From: Strongylocentrotus droebachiensis
Taxonomy: Eukaryota; Echinodermata; Echinoidea; Camarodonta; Strongylocentrotidae
Direction: 5' to 3'
Assembly (NCBI GenBank): GCA_035222895.1
Contig: JAVYIG010001043.1
Span: 1 to 64,000, forward strand
DNA length: 64,000 nucleotides
The position numbers and the translations under genes are program-made. Below, piece after piece: positions 10,832 through 21,755 of the stretch (position 1 is its first letter; each line of letters opens with the position of its first letter). The notes under the pieces are model-generated. The model was not told the origin of the DNA. It saw only the letters and a program-made list of their open reading frames with translations, and made no database searches.

Positions 10832-13800
10832 GGGGCGTACGCAGGGGGTGGTTTCGGGGGTTCAAACCCCCCTTTGGTATTTTTATGTGTGTAAACCCCC
10901 CTAAAAAAACCTAAAACTCTCCCCCCCCCCTTTGGATTTTTTTTTTTTTTTTTAAATTAATAAAAAAAAGGTGACCTTACTCCCCCCCCCCCCCCCAACG
11001 AAGAAAAGTCAAATTTTCAAATTTCGAGACCAAAAAAAAAAAAAAAAAAAAAGTGTCCGCTTACCCCCCCCCCCCCCCCCCCCCATTGTTCGGGAGCAAA
11101 ATATTTTGGGCCCGATTTTAACCCCCCCCCCCCCCCCGTCTTGAAAAAATCCTGCGTACGCCCCTACTACTACTTATACCTGTACTGCAGCTTCTACTAG
11201 TAGTACTACTATCACTACTTTCACGACTACTACTGCTACTACTACTACTACCACCATGGGTGTCGATCCGTTACTGATACCTATTCATCAGGGGGGATGA
11301 TCTATTCATTCATCCCCCCCCCCTGATGAATAGGTATTACGTAAGTATCGACACCCATGACTACCACTACCATTACTACTTATATCTTTACTGCCATTTC
11401 TACTACTATTATTACCACTAATGATACGACTAATTATGACTCATAATATGACTCCTTCCCCCCGCGCTCGACTAATACTAATACTATTACGGCAACCACT
11501 TTTTTTTTTCTTTCCCAGGCTTTCGTAGCACCGCCTTGCCTTTACTCCCTTTTTATACATGTACATTCGTTGACGTCATTATAATACAATCGTTCGCTTT
11601 TTGTTTCCAGATTCACGTATTTTCTACCAATGGAGCCAACTGGAGGGACTACTTCTGGGACAACATCACCACGGTGGCTGTACAAGATGGCTTCGATCCT
11701 CAGATGATGTGCCACGCCCACTCGAAGGGCGTGCGGATCGTTGTATGGGGTACGTTCACTCATCATGGGATCCAATTTAAAGGGGATGTAACATTGCAAA
11801 CACTGGTTAACGCCATCTACGACTTCTTTTTAACAACTGCACGTAAACGAATGGACTTGATTAAAACGGTCAGAATTACAATATTTATAAATATTTTGGT
11901 GACTTTAAAATGCTTTGGGCGTGTTGCTCTTTCTCAATTTACTATAACTTGTAAAGGCCAAACAAGCGAAAACCATTTCAAAGTCACCAAAAGATTTAGA
12001 ACGATCGTGATTCTGAACTCTTTTTAAAGAATAGATACAATAATGACATCTCAGTTGTAGCATGCTTAATAGTCCAACATTTCAGACTAACTGATAGCCA
12101 ATGATTTACCTAACTTTTGAGGAAGTGGGGGTATTGCTAATTGTATTAAAAATGCGATTTCTACTAAAATTCAACCAAGTATCATAATATTTGCAATTAT
12201 GCTTATCGTTATAGGAGCATGTTTAAACAAATATTCTTTGAGGATTTATCTTCTTCATTAATATAATTCCAGATAAACAATAGGAATTCAACATGTTTAA
12301 CTGTTCCATGTCATGAAATCATGTAGGTTCCTTTTCCGTTCAAACTCTCTTCAACGAGAGCGCCCGCAACGCCTGGGTCGAGCGCACCCTGAACTACAAT
12401 GTTGGGAACTTCACGGACGGGTATAACATAGACTTTGAGATGCCACTGCTGAAATCCCAGGCTCATGTGCTAACAGCTATGGTCAAACAGATCAGGGATG
12501 CATTTAAAAAGGCCTTGCCATACTCGAAAGTGAGTGATATGTTTCTTAATTTTTGATTAATCATGGATATTTCCATTGCAAGCGTCGTGACTTTAAATTA
12601 GAGTTTATTGGTCGTTTACTTGATTGTACCCGTTCGCCGTCCTACTTTGATTTCCCATTCACGAAGTCGTTTCATCATCATCACCACCACCATCATTATC
12701 ATTACCGATATAATTATAATGATAATTGTCACCATCATCATCACTATCCTCATCATTATCATCATCATAAAAATGCGCCTCAAAACGATGTAGATTAAAT
12801 AAATCAATATGATGTTAACAGAGTGAATTTATATTATACCCGTTTTTTTCTTTGGTTTAAGTGGCATATCAATAAACGAGATGTACAATTCGATTCTCTT
12901 AAAACAAATATTTGTAGATTAAATAAATAAGATGTCCTTCGGAGAGACTAAATTATATATATGTACTGTGAGAAATTATGACATAAGAAAACACAAGTCG
13001 ATGATCCGATGTGATGTTGACTTTCATGGTTCTCTTCATCTCAGGTGACGTTCGATTCTGCTTATTCACCCAATTGCACGTTCTTTGGACGATGCTACGA
13101 CTACCGTTCCATAGGCGAGATCGTAGACTACATCCTCATCATGGCTTACGACGAACTCGATCTCGTCGGTCTGAAGGCCATGGCAAATGCACCACTCAAT
13201 ATAACAACACAAGGTAATCAGTCAGGACAAATAAATGTCTACTTTCCGCTATCCGGGAGACGATTAAACGAAATCCCCTTCACAGAAAGCTGAATATTAG
13301 CTTATTATCTCATGGTAATTTAGCTCAGAGAATGGGTAAATTTCACTATGAAAGAGAATATTAAAGCCATTATGATAGCAGTGTTTCTTTAAAGCCTGTC
13401 TGCACTATTTTGGCCTGGAGGGATTAGACCACCCTGGTTGATCACTGACAGGTGGTTATAGGCCTATCATCAAATTAGCTCTCAATTAACAGAAGAAAAA
13501 GAGGATCATGGAAGACTACCGGGTACCGATTGGGCATTGTTTGCTTTATAGAGGGCGCTAGTAGCTAAAAGTAGTGCAGTCCCGCTTTAAGACATTTTTT
13601 TCAATCATTTTGTAGGTGTGGATGACTTCATCAAAGCTGGTGTACCTCCGGCCAAGCTCGTGCTTGCCAATCCCTGGTATGGGTATAACTTCCCCTGTAC
13701 GCTGTTAACAAAGGTAACTTGAAAACCAGTTCTGTAAGTTCAGTTCAGTTCGGTTTTCTTTTAGTTCAGATAACTCTATTTCAAGTCATTTTAGTTAAGT

Positions 13801-15246
13801 TCAGTTAAACTCTTTTCATTGCGGCCACTCAATACTTTGCTCCAGCTGGTTACTGTTTTTTTTTCTTCTTCAGAACGACACTTGCAATTATAAGTTGCTT
13901 ACCTGGGGACAGCAAGACTATAGTACTATCATGAAACTCCTGGCGAACAACTCTACGACCGGTCGAAAGTGGAGCGAAGAATACCAGTCACCATATTTCG
14001 ATTATAAGGTGAAGTACAAAATAATGATAAACATGATAAAGATAATGATATAATATTGAATGGCCTTCAGTGGGATACAAGGGTATATCACACGAGGTAA
14101 TGAACAAGTTTCGTCGGAACAACGAGTGAAATATTCCCCAAACGAGTGCGATATTACATAAATAATACATAGCAGTGAGGGCATTAGTAAGAATTACCCA
14201 CACAAGGTACCACTGTAACCGTCTAACACACCAGATGCGATAGGTCTTTGGACTGTTTCGAAGATACCGAGGTGGGTATTTTTACTAATGCCCGAATAAA
14301 TGATGTGTTTTATTTGTTTTATAAGATGATGTTTTATAAGATAATGTTTTATTTGTTTTTATAAAATGATGTTTTATAACATGATTTTACTAATGACCGG
14401 TCATTAGTAAAATTACGTGTTAGGCGAAATGATTGCCTGTTCACGTGTACGCTCTTAACCAATCATTTGATTAGGATCCGCTTCATCATCCTCTTAGTCT
14501 TAACCCTTGTATCTCATTGAAAGTAAAACCATTTAAACATTGTTCTTATTAATTGTATGTTATCTAGTAACTCAATTTCCGCATGTCAGTGTTTTTAAAT
14601 ATTAACTTCAACTTTTAACACAGTGACATAAACATACACATCCATATGATTGTTTCAGTATGTGTGTATTTATCGCCCATGCGCTGTAAGTTGTGAATAT
14701 TTGGAGGACATGTGAGTGTCCCTAGTATAGAAACAAGGCAAGGAATAAAGCAAGAAATTACTCCCATATAAATATTATACAGTTCATATGAAGCCGCATT
14801 GAACATCACATGAATAATACAACAAAATTAATAACTAAAAAAATAGAAAAAATAGTCAAAATATGCAAGGTTTCCAAAAAATGTGGATAACGGAAATGGC
14901 TTAAGTAGCTGCAACAAATTTGTTAATGTTGTTTCTCTTTCTCTCTCTCTCTCTCTATCTCCCTTGCTTTCTCTCTTCCGCAGCCTCTCCTTTCTCTTTC
15001 TCTCTTTGTTTCTCTCTGTCACATTCCGTCTTTCACCCCTGTTCTCCTTTCTAGGACAGCGAATCTGGGCAGACTCACCAGATATGGTATGACGACCCTA
15101 CTAGTCTCACTCTACGCTTTAAGATGGCAAAGAACAAACAGCTCTATGGCGTATCTGTATACCAAGCCGATTGTCTGGATTATAGCACCAATCAAAAGGC
15201 TGTTATTGAGACTAATGCAATGTGGGATGCTTTCATTGGAGAATAA
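10203..15246 (+). CDS. CTBS: Di-N-acetylchitobiase, GH18, complete seven-exon gene
   Basis: Lysosomal exo-hydrolase that removes GlcNAc from the reducing end of chitobiose cores during glycoprotein breakdown. Exons: 10203-10361, 11611-11749, 12327-12529, 13045-13213, 13616-13713, 13874-14008, 15055-15246, all GT-AG, phases 0,1,0,1,0,0. The product is 364 aa (human about 385). Residues 1-26 are a signal peptide (hydrophobic VFVPCMVLILGLYSWVA). Then come CPCSDPALCDPI, MMCHAHSKG, and the GH18 catalytic motif DGYNIDFE at 130-137 with acid E137. VTFDSAYSP, MAYDE, NPWYGY and the C-terminal QADCLDYS follow. Several N-x-S/T sequons fit a lysosomal glycoprotein. The Trp usual at the end of barrel strand 8 (GxGMW in the human protein) is Tyr here. 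Kozak AAAATGG. AATAAA sites at ~15479 and ~16168. Confidence 0.93.
10558..10829. repeat. (TAC)n/(GTA)n trinucleotide array
   Basis: Imperfect then perfect ACT/TAC repeats in intron 1 of the complete chitobiase gene. The array resumes at 11167-11255 and 11359-11440 on the far side of two inserted elements. Confidence 0.9.
10830..11166. mobile_element. hAT-type poly-C MITE inserted in the TAC array
   Basis: CAGGGGCGTACGCAGG at the left and CCTGCGTACGCCCCT at the right, same family as 8835-9229 (shared AAAGGTGACCTTAC and long C/A runs). CTACTACT on each side is compatible with an 8-bp duplication but is not independent evidence inside a TAC array. Confidence 0.75.
11256..11358. mobile_element. 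103-bp hairpin element
   Basis: Left arm ATGGGTGTCGAT...GATACCTATTCATCAGGGGGG pairs almost perfectly with right arm CCCCCCTGATGAATAGGTAT...ATCGACACCCAT, leaving a ~15-base loop. It interrupts the TAC array in intron 1. Either a very small foldback MITE or a solo transposon end. Confidence 0.65.
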
Positions 15247-16692
15247 CTTTGTTTACAAAGTCAGTCCCAAAACCAATTCCATGAACAAATCGCAATACCC
15301 TTCTAAAATTAGTAACATCAAACACAACATAATACAAAACAGTTCCAAAATCTTGGAACTCATTATTGGTTAAAAAGAAGATCTATGAGAATCAGACAAC
15401 ATAGTCAACATTTGGCAACTATAGTCTATGCCTCAATTTTGTATTGTTTTATTTTTGATGTAGTCAATGATACTTTTCAATAAAATGGTGCCGTGAAAAA
15501 AACTCACTGTCTAATATGCAACATAATCTGTGGTGAATCCATTGCTTTCAATACAAAGTACGGCTTAACTCCTCAACTTATACTGACACACACTTTTGAT
15601 TTAAACAAAAATGAATAGCTATATTTAATATTAAAATCTTTATCAGCTCATTGAAAACTAATCGGCAACAGCCCGCAAGACTGACAACACTCTAAACCAA
15701 CAACCAACAACAATACCGATAGTCCAACGAGACCGATATCTCACTAGACCGACAGACAAGAAGACCGATAGTCCACGAGACAGACAGCTCACGAGACCGA
15801 TAGACCACAAGGCCATCAGTCCGGGAAATGGCAGCCGAGGAGACAAACATTTCTGCCAGATTGAGTCGAGGGGGGGGGGGGGGGGTGGGGTTGGGGGTAG
15901 GGGTGGGGTGTGAGACTACCTAAGAATTTAGATATATTTTCTAATTATATTACAGGGCACTTGTAACTTTTTTATTTTTCAAGGGATCTATAAAATACAA
16001 GCCATGTTTTTTTTTAATAGCCTCCTCCACTCTGTTTCACCAATGTGCCAATCTTAAATGATTCATGTGAATAATTGTATAATCATTTGTCGTATCTTTG
16101 GTTAATATTATGTTATTGAATTTGTATATAATGCATATTCATTTGATTATGTTAGATTATGTAGAGAAATAAAGAAACCTTGAAACCTTGTAACCTTGAA
16201 ACCTTTCTTCATTTTAACGATTCTTAAATCTCAAAGTTGTGACAATATACATGCAATGTGTGATCACATTGCATGTATTGTCAATTTTAGATGTGATTTG
16301 GATAACCAACCGCGGTAGTAGGTCGGCAAAGCTCTTATGAAGCATGTACAGTTGGTCTTTCTAATGTCCAGCGCATGATGCCTCGCTTCCAGGTAGTTTC
16401 TTTCACTATTTAATCGCACGACCAGGGACTCGTTTCACATAACATTTTTTTCAATGACAAATCTGCTAATAACCGTTCGGAAGCAAGGATTCAATAGCTA
16501 AAACAAAACAACTGTAATTTGTCATTGATGACAAGTTGTGTGAATTGAGGCCCAGAACTTAACTTGTATCTTTAACTTCACCATCTAATTGAATTGTTCG
16601 TGAATGGGTCCAAAGATCACTCCTTCAACGGATAACGCTTCTCTTCCTATCTCTCTACTTGAGCTATCTAGCAGCAATTAGTAGACTTGCTG
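12588..16692 (+). repeat. Downstream copy of the chitobiase tandem duplication (part matching the window)
   Basis: Matches 1-5735 with the same exon order and alignable introns. The right boundary is near 16692, after GTAGACTTGCTG, where the sequences diverge. Confidence 0.85.
13393..13586 (+). mobile_element. TTAA-flanked MITE, 194 bp, copy A
   Basis: Ends AGCCTGTCTGCACTA and TAGTGCAGTCCCGCT, flanked by TTAA at 13389-13392 and 13587-13590. The orthologous place in the upstream chitobiase copy has a single TTAA at 1288-1291 and no insert, so this is an insertion with a TTAA duplication, as in piggyBac and Kolobok elements. Copies B and C are at 24511-24701 and 29818-29978. Confidence 0.85.
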
Positions 16693-17956
16693 CCTGGCGC
16701 TTGATAAGAAAAACAAATATTTCACTATCGGAGTGTCATGAACTGCACGTTTTATACACACAATTTTGTTAATACTTCTTTACTATTGGTATGTTACAGT
16801 AGTGTAATTCAACGCTTCTAGACGAGGATTGCGTTAAAAACATAGATCCATTCTAAAATAAGACATACAAGTGAAATACCGTTCTACTTAAACACCCCCC
16901 CCCCCTAAAAACTAATTAAAATATCTAATTGGCAAATCCCCAAAGACATTATAATACCATTTCTGGAATTAAAGTTGAAAATATATATAGGTCCTATGTT
17001 TCACCGAGGCAACTGACTATGAAAGCTCAACAACTTCAGCATTCTGTCCTCACTGAGTAACAGTATGTCTTGTAGTCTTGAACCAAGACCAAATCTGCTC
17101 TGCCTGTTTCTCTTATCATCTATTAGACCAGATGTATTACAAATAAATGGTAAACTACACAGGCATATAATGACACAGTAAAGCTGACTATTGGGTGCAT
17201 ATTTAGGCAGTTCTTTAAAGATCGTCTTCAGAAATAGAATTTTAAAGATTTCACTCTGTGAAACAGCGCAATTTCAACAAGAAAAAAAGAGTAGTCACTC
17301 CGAATCAACTAAATCTGACACTCTAGTTAAAGGAAAAAGCAGATAACTTCTCAACTCTACAGATAATCTTGATTTTAGAACTTTGATTTGAAAGACACCA
17401 AGAGCGCCACATATCGTACGAGAGATCGACGTGCGTTCAGTGCAAGATTATCGAGGTCAGCGATTTGTGACGAGCAAACTAGAAGAGACTACGAAATCAG
17501 TAAAATAGATAAATGTTGAACTCTACAGATAATCACGACATTTGAGCTTTGACTTGTAAGATACCAATCTCTGCAGTCCCATATGGAAAGCGAAGTGTAG
17601 CAAAAAATACCCCCAAATCCCTGATAAGAGGTTTTCACTCAGGACGAGCAACAGGAAAACAAACCCTGATCTCTAGGCACGAGCAGAGACTAACTACTGC
17701 ACGTGTATGCAGAGTATAACCCCTGAATTTTGGGGTATTTTGATACACTTTGCTCTCCATAGTCCAAGGGCTAAAGTATCACCTCGATCTGGTTGCAACA
17801 GTGAATCAGTAATTTATAATCATACGAAACTTTTGGATCGTCTGCGAAATACTCCAGCACTCTACCCATTGACTGCTGAATGCTCCCGTCCACGTCGGCT
17901 TAATACAGGGCCAATCAAGTTACGGAAGGGGAAGGGTTAAGAAGACATCCTTGACG
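15247..17956. other. Intergenic region between chitobiase and CPTP-like genes
   Basis: First 1.4 kb is duplicated 3' flank with AATAAA at 15479 and 16168, a poly-G run at ~15872, and GGGACTCGTTTCACA repeat remnants at 16422-16550. Beyond 16692 the sequence is unique here. 17345-17580 contains a ~165-bp direct repeat (CTACAGATAATC near 17355 and 17520) that may be promoter or 5' UTR of the next gene. The open frame at 17707-17940 has no recognisable similarity and ends 16 bp before the CPTP-like start. Confidence 0.4.
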
Positions 17957-18308
17957 ATGACGGAGAAGATGGACATTGAGGTGGTGAAGGACTGCTTCAA
18001 GGCAGCCAAGCAGGAGGATGGGACGATCATCATTGAAGAACTCATGCGAGGATACGAAGAGATTGCAAGGTAAATAAATGCGAGGATTGGTTTTTCGATT
18101 AGTAATAGTAGACTAGGAATGAGAGGATTGGTTTTCCGTTTAGTAATAGCAGACTCGGAATGAGAGTTGGGGGTATTGAGAACAGTAGTAAACCTAGTAT
18201 ACTACCATTAATAGTAGAAGTATAGTTATAGAGGTAATAGTGGTGGTAGTAGTAGTTGCAGTAGTAGTAATAGTAGTAGTAGCAGTATTAGTAGTAGTAG
18301 TAGTAGTT

Positions 18309-18341
<33 letters not shown>

Positions 18342-21300
18342 ATGATGGTAGTAGCAGCAGTATAAGGTTTTTTTAAACATCTGCAGTGGTGGTAATTGTT
18401 GTATAGTAGAATTAGTAGTAATAGAAGTATTCGTATCATTAAAGTAGTAATACTAATAGTAGTGGTTGTGGTGGTTATAGTAGTAGTAGTATAAGTGGTA
18501 GTTTTTAGTAGTTGCCTAAGTAGTAGGATAGAATTAGCAGTCAGGCGCGTACGCAGCGGGGGAGGGGGGGGGGGGGGTCGGGGTCGAACCCCCCTAAATT
18601 TTTGTTTATGTGTGTTATTTTGAGGACCCCCCCCCCCTCATTTTTTTTTGAGCAAAAGGCAGTGACCCCAAAAAGTGACCTTACCCCCCCCCCCCCCCCT
18701 AACTGAACGAAATATAGGTCGGCCAAATTTTCAAATTTCCGGGATCCAAAAAAAAAAGTGCTATAGGTGAGGTAAGTGGGTACCTGGCAGGAATTAATTC
18801 CTTGAAATGCTGGAGCGCTGTAATGGCAGCTAGGCTAATGCCGGGGTAATAATAAATGCGCCTCGGAATAGTATTTCTAGATAGACGGCGCTTTAGAAAT
18901 GCATATTATTATAGTATAATAGCAGAAGTAGCATATGAACAAATTTGAACCTTTGAAAAATGAACCTACATTCTGCCAAAATATGATAGACTCATTTGTG
19001 TATCTTCCACACAGACGACGAATGTTCTAGTGCATTAGAGCGTAACACCAGGGCTCCCGTTCCATAACACTTACCATCAATGGTAAGTTTTGTGCAACGG
19101 GGGCCAGAACGTAGGACTTTTCCATTTTTATAAAAGAGTGGGACTTATCGTAGAAAACTGGGGACTCGAGTGTGAATGACAACACCGCTGTGCATGCATG
19201 ACTTGACTTGTCTACACACACACACACACACTCTCTCTATCTCTGTCTGTCTCTCTCTCTCTCTCTCTCCCTCCCCCCCCCCCCTCTTCTTTTTTTTCTT
19301 TCGAAAAAGAGGAAACAAGTCAGGACATTATTTAGCAGTCTAGTAAAATGCAGATGCACATTTATGCGAAGTCCATTGTCATCTCTCCGTCTAAGATGGG
19401 CGGGACCACCCTGCAATATGAATACACGATTCCTAATTAGATCTGCTCATGCAGCGAGTTCAGATCGCATTAATTTGTTAAATTTCAGGCAAACCAAAGA
19501 TCAGAATCCAGTGTCTCGTATAATCTAATCCCTATACATTTTTCTTCGTGAAACATCGTCCATAATGCTAGTTAGGGAAATTAATTCATGTATACATATA
19601 AAGGTCATTGGTTTTATATCCATAAGTTGTTTCTTATCTTTAGATTGAGATAAATATAACAGTAAGCATTTTTGTTTAAATATTAATTTGTCATATGAAT
19701 TGAATTTTGCTTTTCATTGTTTCTTTCTATTACCATCAGACTCTACGTCATAATTGGTTCCTTATTCACCTTTTCTTTCTATTATCATCTGACTCTGCGA
19801 CATAATTGGTACCTTATTCACCTTTACTCTCTATTACCACCAGACTCTACGACATTATGTGTTCCTTATTCACCTTTTCTTTCTATTACCATCAGACTCT
19901 ACGACATGATGTGTTCCTTATTTACCTTTTCTTTCTATTACCATCAGACTCTACGACATGATATGTTCCTTATTCACCTTTACTCTCTATTACCACCAGA
20001 CTCTACGACGTGATGTGTTCCTTATTTACCTTTTCTTTCTATTACCATCAGACTCTACGACATGATGGGCTCCTTATTCACCTTTTCTTTCTATTACCAT
20101 TAGACTCTACGACATGATGGGCTCCTTATTCACCTTTTCTTTCTATTACCATCATACTCTACGACATGATGTGTTCCTTATTTACCTTTTCTTTCTATTA
20201 CCATCAGACTCTACGACATGATATGTTCCTTATTCACCTTTTCTTTCTATTACCATTAGACTCTACGACATGATGGGCTCCTTATTCACCTTTTCTTTCT
20301 ATTACCATCATACTCTACGACATGATGTGTTCCTTATTTACCTTTTCTTCTATTACCATCTGACCCTACGACATGATGTGTTCCTTATTTACCTTTTCTT
20401 TCTATTACCATCAGACTCTACGACATGATGTGTTCCTTATTCACCTTTTCTTTCTATTACCATCAGACTCTACGACATGATGTGTTCCTTATTTACCTTT
20501 TCTTCTATTACCATCTGACTCTACGACATGATGTGTTCCTTATTTACCTTTTCTTCTATTACCATCAGACTCTACGACATGATGTGTTCCTTATTTACCT
20601 TTTTTTTCTATTACCATTAGACTCTACGACATGATGGGCTCCTTATTCACCTTTTCTTTCTATTACCATCAGACTCTACGACATGATGTGTTCCTTATTT
20701 ACCTTTTCTTCTATTACCATCAGACTCTACGACATGATGTGTCCCTTATTTACCTTTTCTTCTATTACCATCAGACTCTACGACATGATGTGTTCCTTAT
20801 TTACCTTTTTTTTTCTATTACCATTAGACTCTACGACATGATGGGCTCCTTATTCACCTTTTCTTTCTATTACCATCATACTCTACGACACGATGAGTTC
20901 CTTATTTACCTTTTCTTTCTATTACCATTAGACTCTACGACATGATGGGCTCCTTATTCACCTTTTCTTTCTATTACCATCATACTCTACGACACGATGA
21001 GTTCCTTATTTACCTTTTCTTCTATTACCATCAGACTCTACGACATGATATGTTCCTTATTTACCTTTTCTTCTATTACCATTAGACTCTACGACATGAT
21101 GGGCTCCTTATTCACCTATTCTTTCTATTACCATCATACTCTACGACACGATGAGTTCCTTATTTACCTTTTCTTTCTATTACCATCTGACCCTACGACA
21201 TGATATGTTCCTTATTTAACTTTTCTTTCTATCACTATTAGACTCTACGACATGATGGGTTCCTTATTCACCTTTGTCTCGAAGGACATGCGATACCGCC

Positions 21301-21755
21301 TTAAGGCCCTCGAGACTCACCGCTCCGACAAGAGCCTCGCCGACAACTACCACACGGTCCAAGCCGTGTTTGACTACGAGACCAAGAACGGCATCAAGAG
21401 GAAGTCCAAAAAAGGAGGCCTGTCCGGAAGTCGCGCGCTTCACGAGATGCACTTCGACATCGAATTCTTCATCGAGATGTTCATCACATTGGCAGCAGGC
21501 AACGACGACAGCAAATGCTCGGAGCTCTCCCGCGAGGCTTTCGACAAGACGTTGAGTAACAACGTGAACTTCGCCGTGCGGCAGGCGGCGCGTCTAGCCA
21601 TGAAGTGGCTCCCGACCCGGAAGGTGTTTATAGATAGCAATATTAAGCAGGACACTGCGCAGGCGCTGGAGTTGATCGGTCCGACTACCGATATCATGCG
21701 ACAGGTGTATGACATCATGGAGGCGGAGTTTGTAAAGCATAATATCAAAAATTAA
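17957..21755 (+). CDS. Ceramide-1-phosphate/glycolipid transfer protein family (GLTP fold)
   Basis: Two exons, 17957-18069 and 21242-21755, joined in phase 2 (AG|A, Arg), give about 208 aa (human CPTP 214). Exon 1 encodes EVVKDCFKAA...YEEIAR. Exon 2 continues LYDMMGSLFTFVSKDM, aligning with the CPTP N/SLGTIFSFISKD segment, then YHTVQAV...E, SGSRALHEMH, AVRQAARLAM, LPTRKVF and YDIMEAEF, all in the family order. The family moves single sphingolipids between membranes in the cytosol. The Asp of SKD and the Arg of S-R-A-L are kept, but positions aligning with human K60, R110 and H150 appear as R, E and V, so headgroup preference is uncertain. The start could also be the next ATG at 17969. The only intron is 3172 bp and holds the splice-site minisatellite at 19710-21241. 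Confidence 0.88.
18196..18540. repeat. (TAG)n trinucleotide array
   Basis: Imperfect GTA/TAG repeats in the CPTP-like intron. The minus-strand poly-Thr frame here is an artefact of the repeat. Confidence 0.9.
18541..18760. mobile_element. Truncated poly-C hAT-type MITE
   Basis: Begins TCAGGCGCGTACGCAGC like 8835 and contains AAAAGTGACCTTACC plus C and A runs. The right inverted end is missing. Confidence 0.6.
19210..19310. repeat. (CA)n/(CT)n microsatellite with C and T runs
   Basis: ACACACACAC, then CTCTCTCT, then C and T homopolymers, within the CPTP-like intron. Confidence 0.9.
19710..21241 (+). repeat. ~29-copy 52-bp minisatellite made of the exon 2 splice acceptor
   Basis: Each unit reads ACTCTACGACATGATG, then KGNTCCTTATTYACCTTT, then TCTTTCTATTACCATYAG. 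The first ~34 bases equal the first ~34 bases of CPTP-like exon 2 (LYDMMGSLFTF). The last ~18 are the pyrimidine tract and AG of the intron end. Most units are 52 bp, some 51 (TTCTTCT for TTCTTTCT). The array runs directly into the real acceptor at 21240-21241. Subtypes (TGATGTGTTCC, TGATGGGCTCC, CGATGAGTTCC) alternate in blocks, which suggests higher-order duplication. Confidence 0.95.

Noticed and set aside
12553-12798. His-rich frame in chitobiase intron 3
   Set aside because: Translation of an imperfect CAT/ATC microsatellite. The region is intron by splice-site and paralogue evidence.
17707-17940. 77-aa frame just before the CPTP-like start, considered as an upstream coding exon
   Set aside because: Ends in a stop 16 bp before the ATG in another frame, with no similarity. 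More likely 5' UTR or promoter.
19717-21203. Repeated open frames reading MMCSLFTFSFYYHQTLRHD-like peptides, possibly a repeat protein
   Set aside because: They are translations of the 52-bp minisatellite in shifting frames. The unit is not a multiple of three and most frames stop within a few units. Only the last unit continues into real exon 2.
19710-21241. CRISPR-like array
   Set aside because: Units are contiguous with no unique spacers, the context is a eukaryotic intron, and the repeat equals an exon-intron junction.
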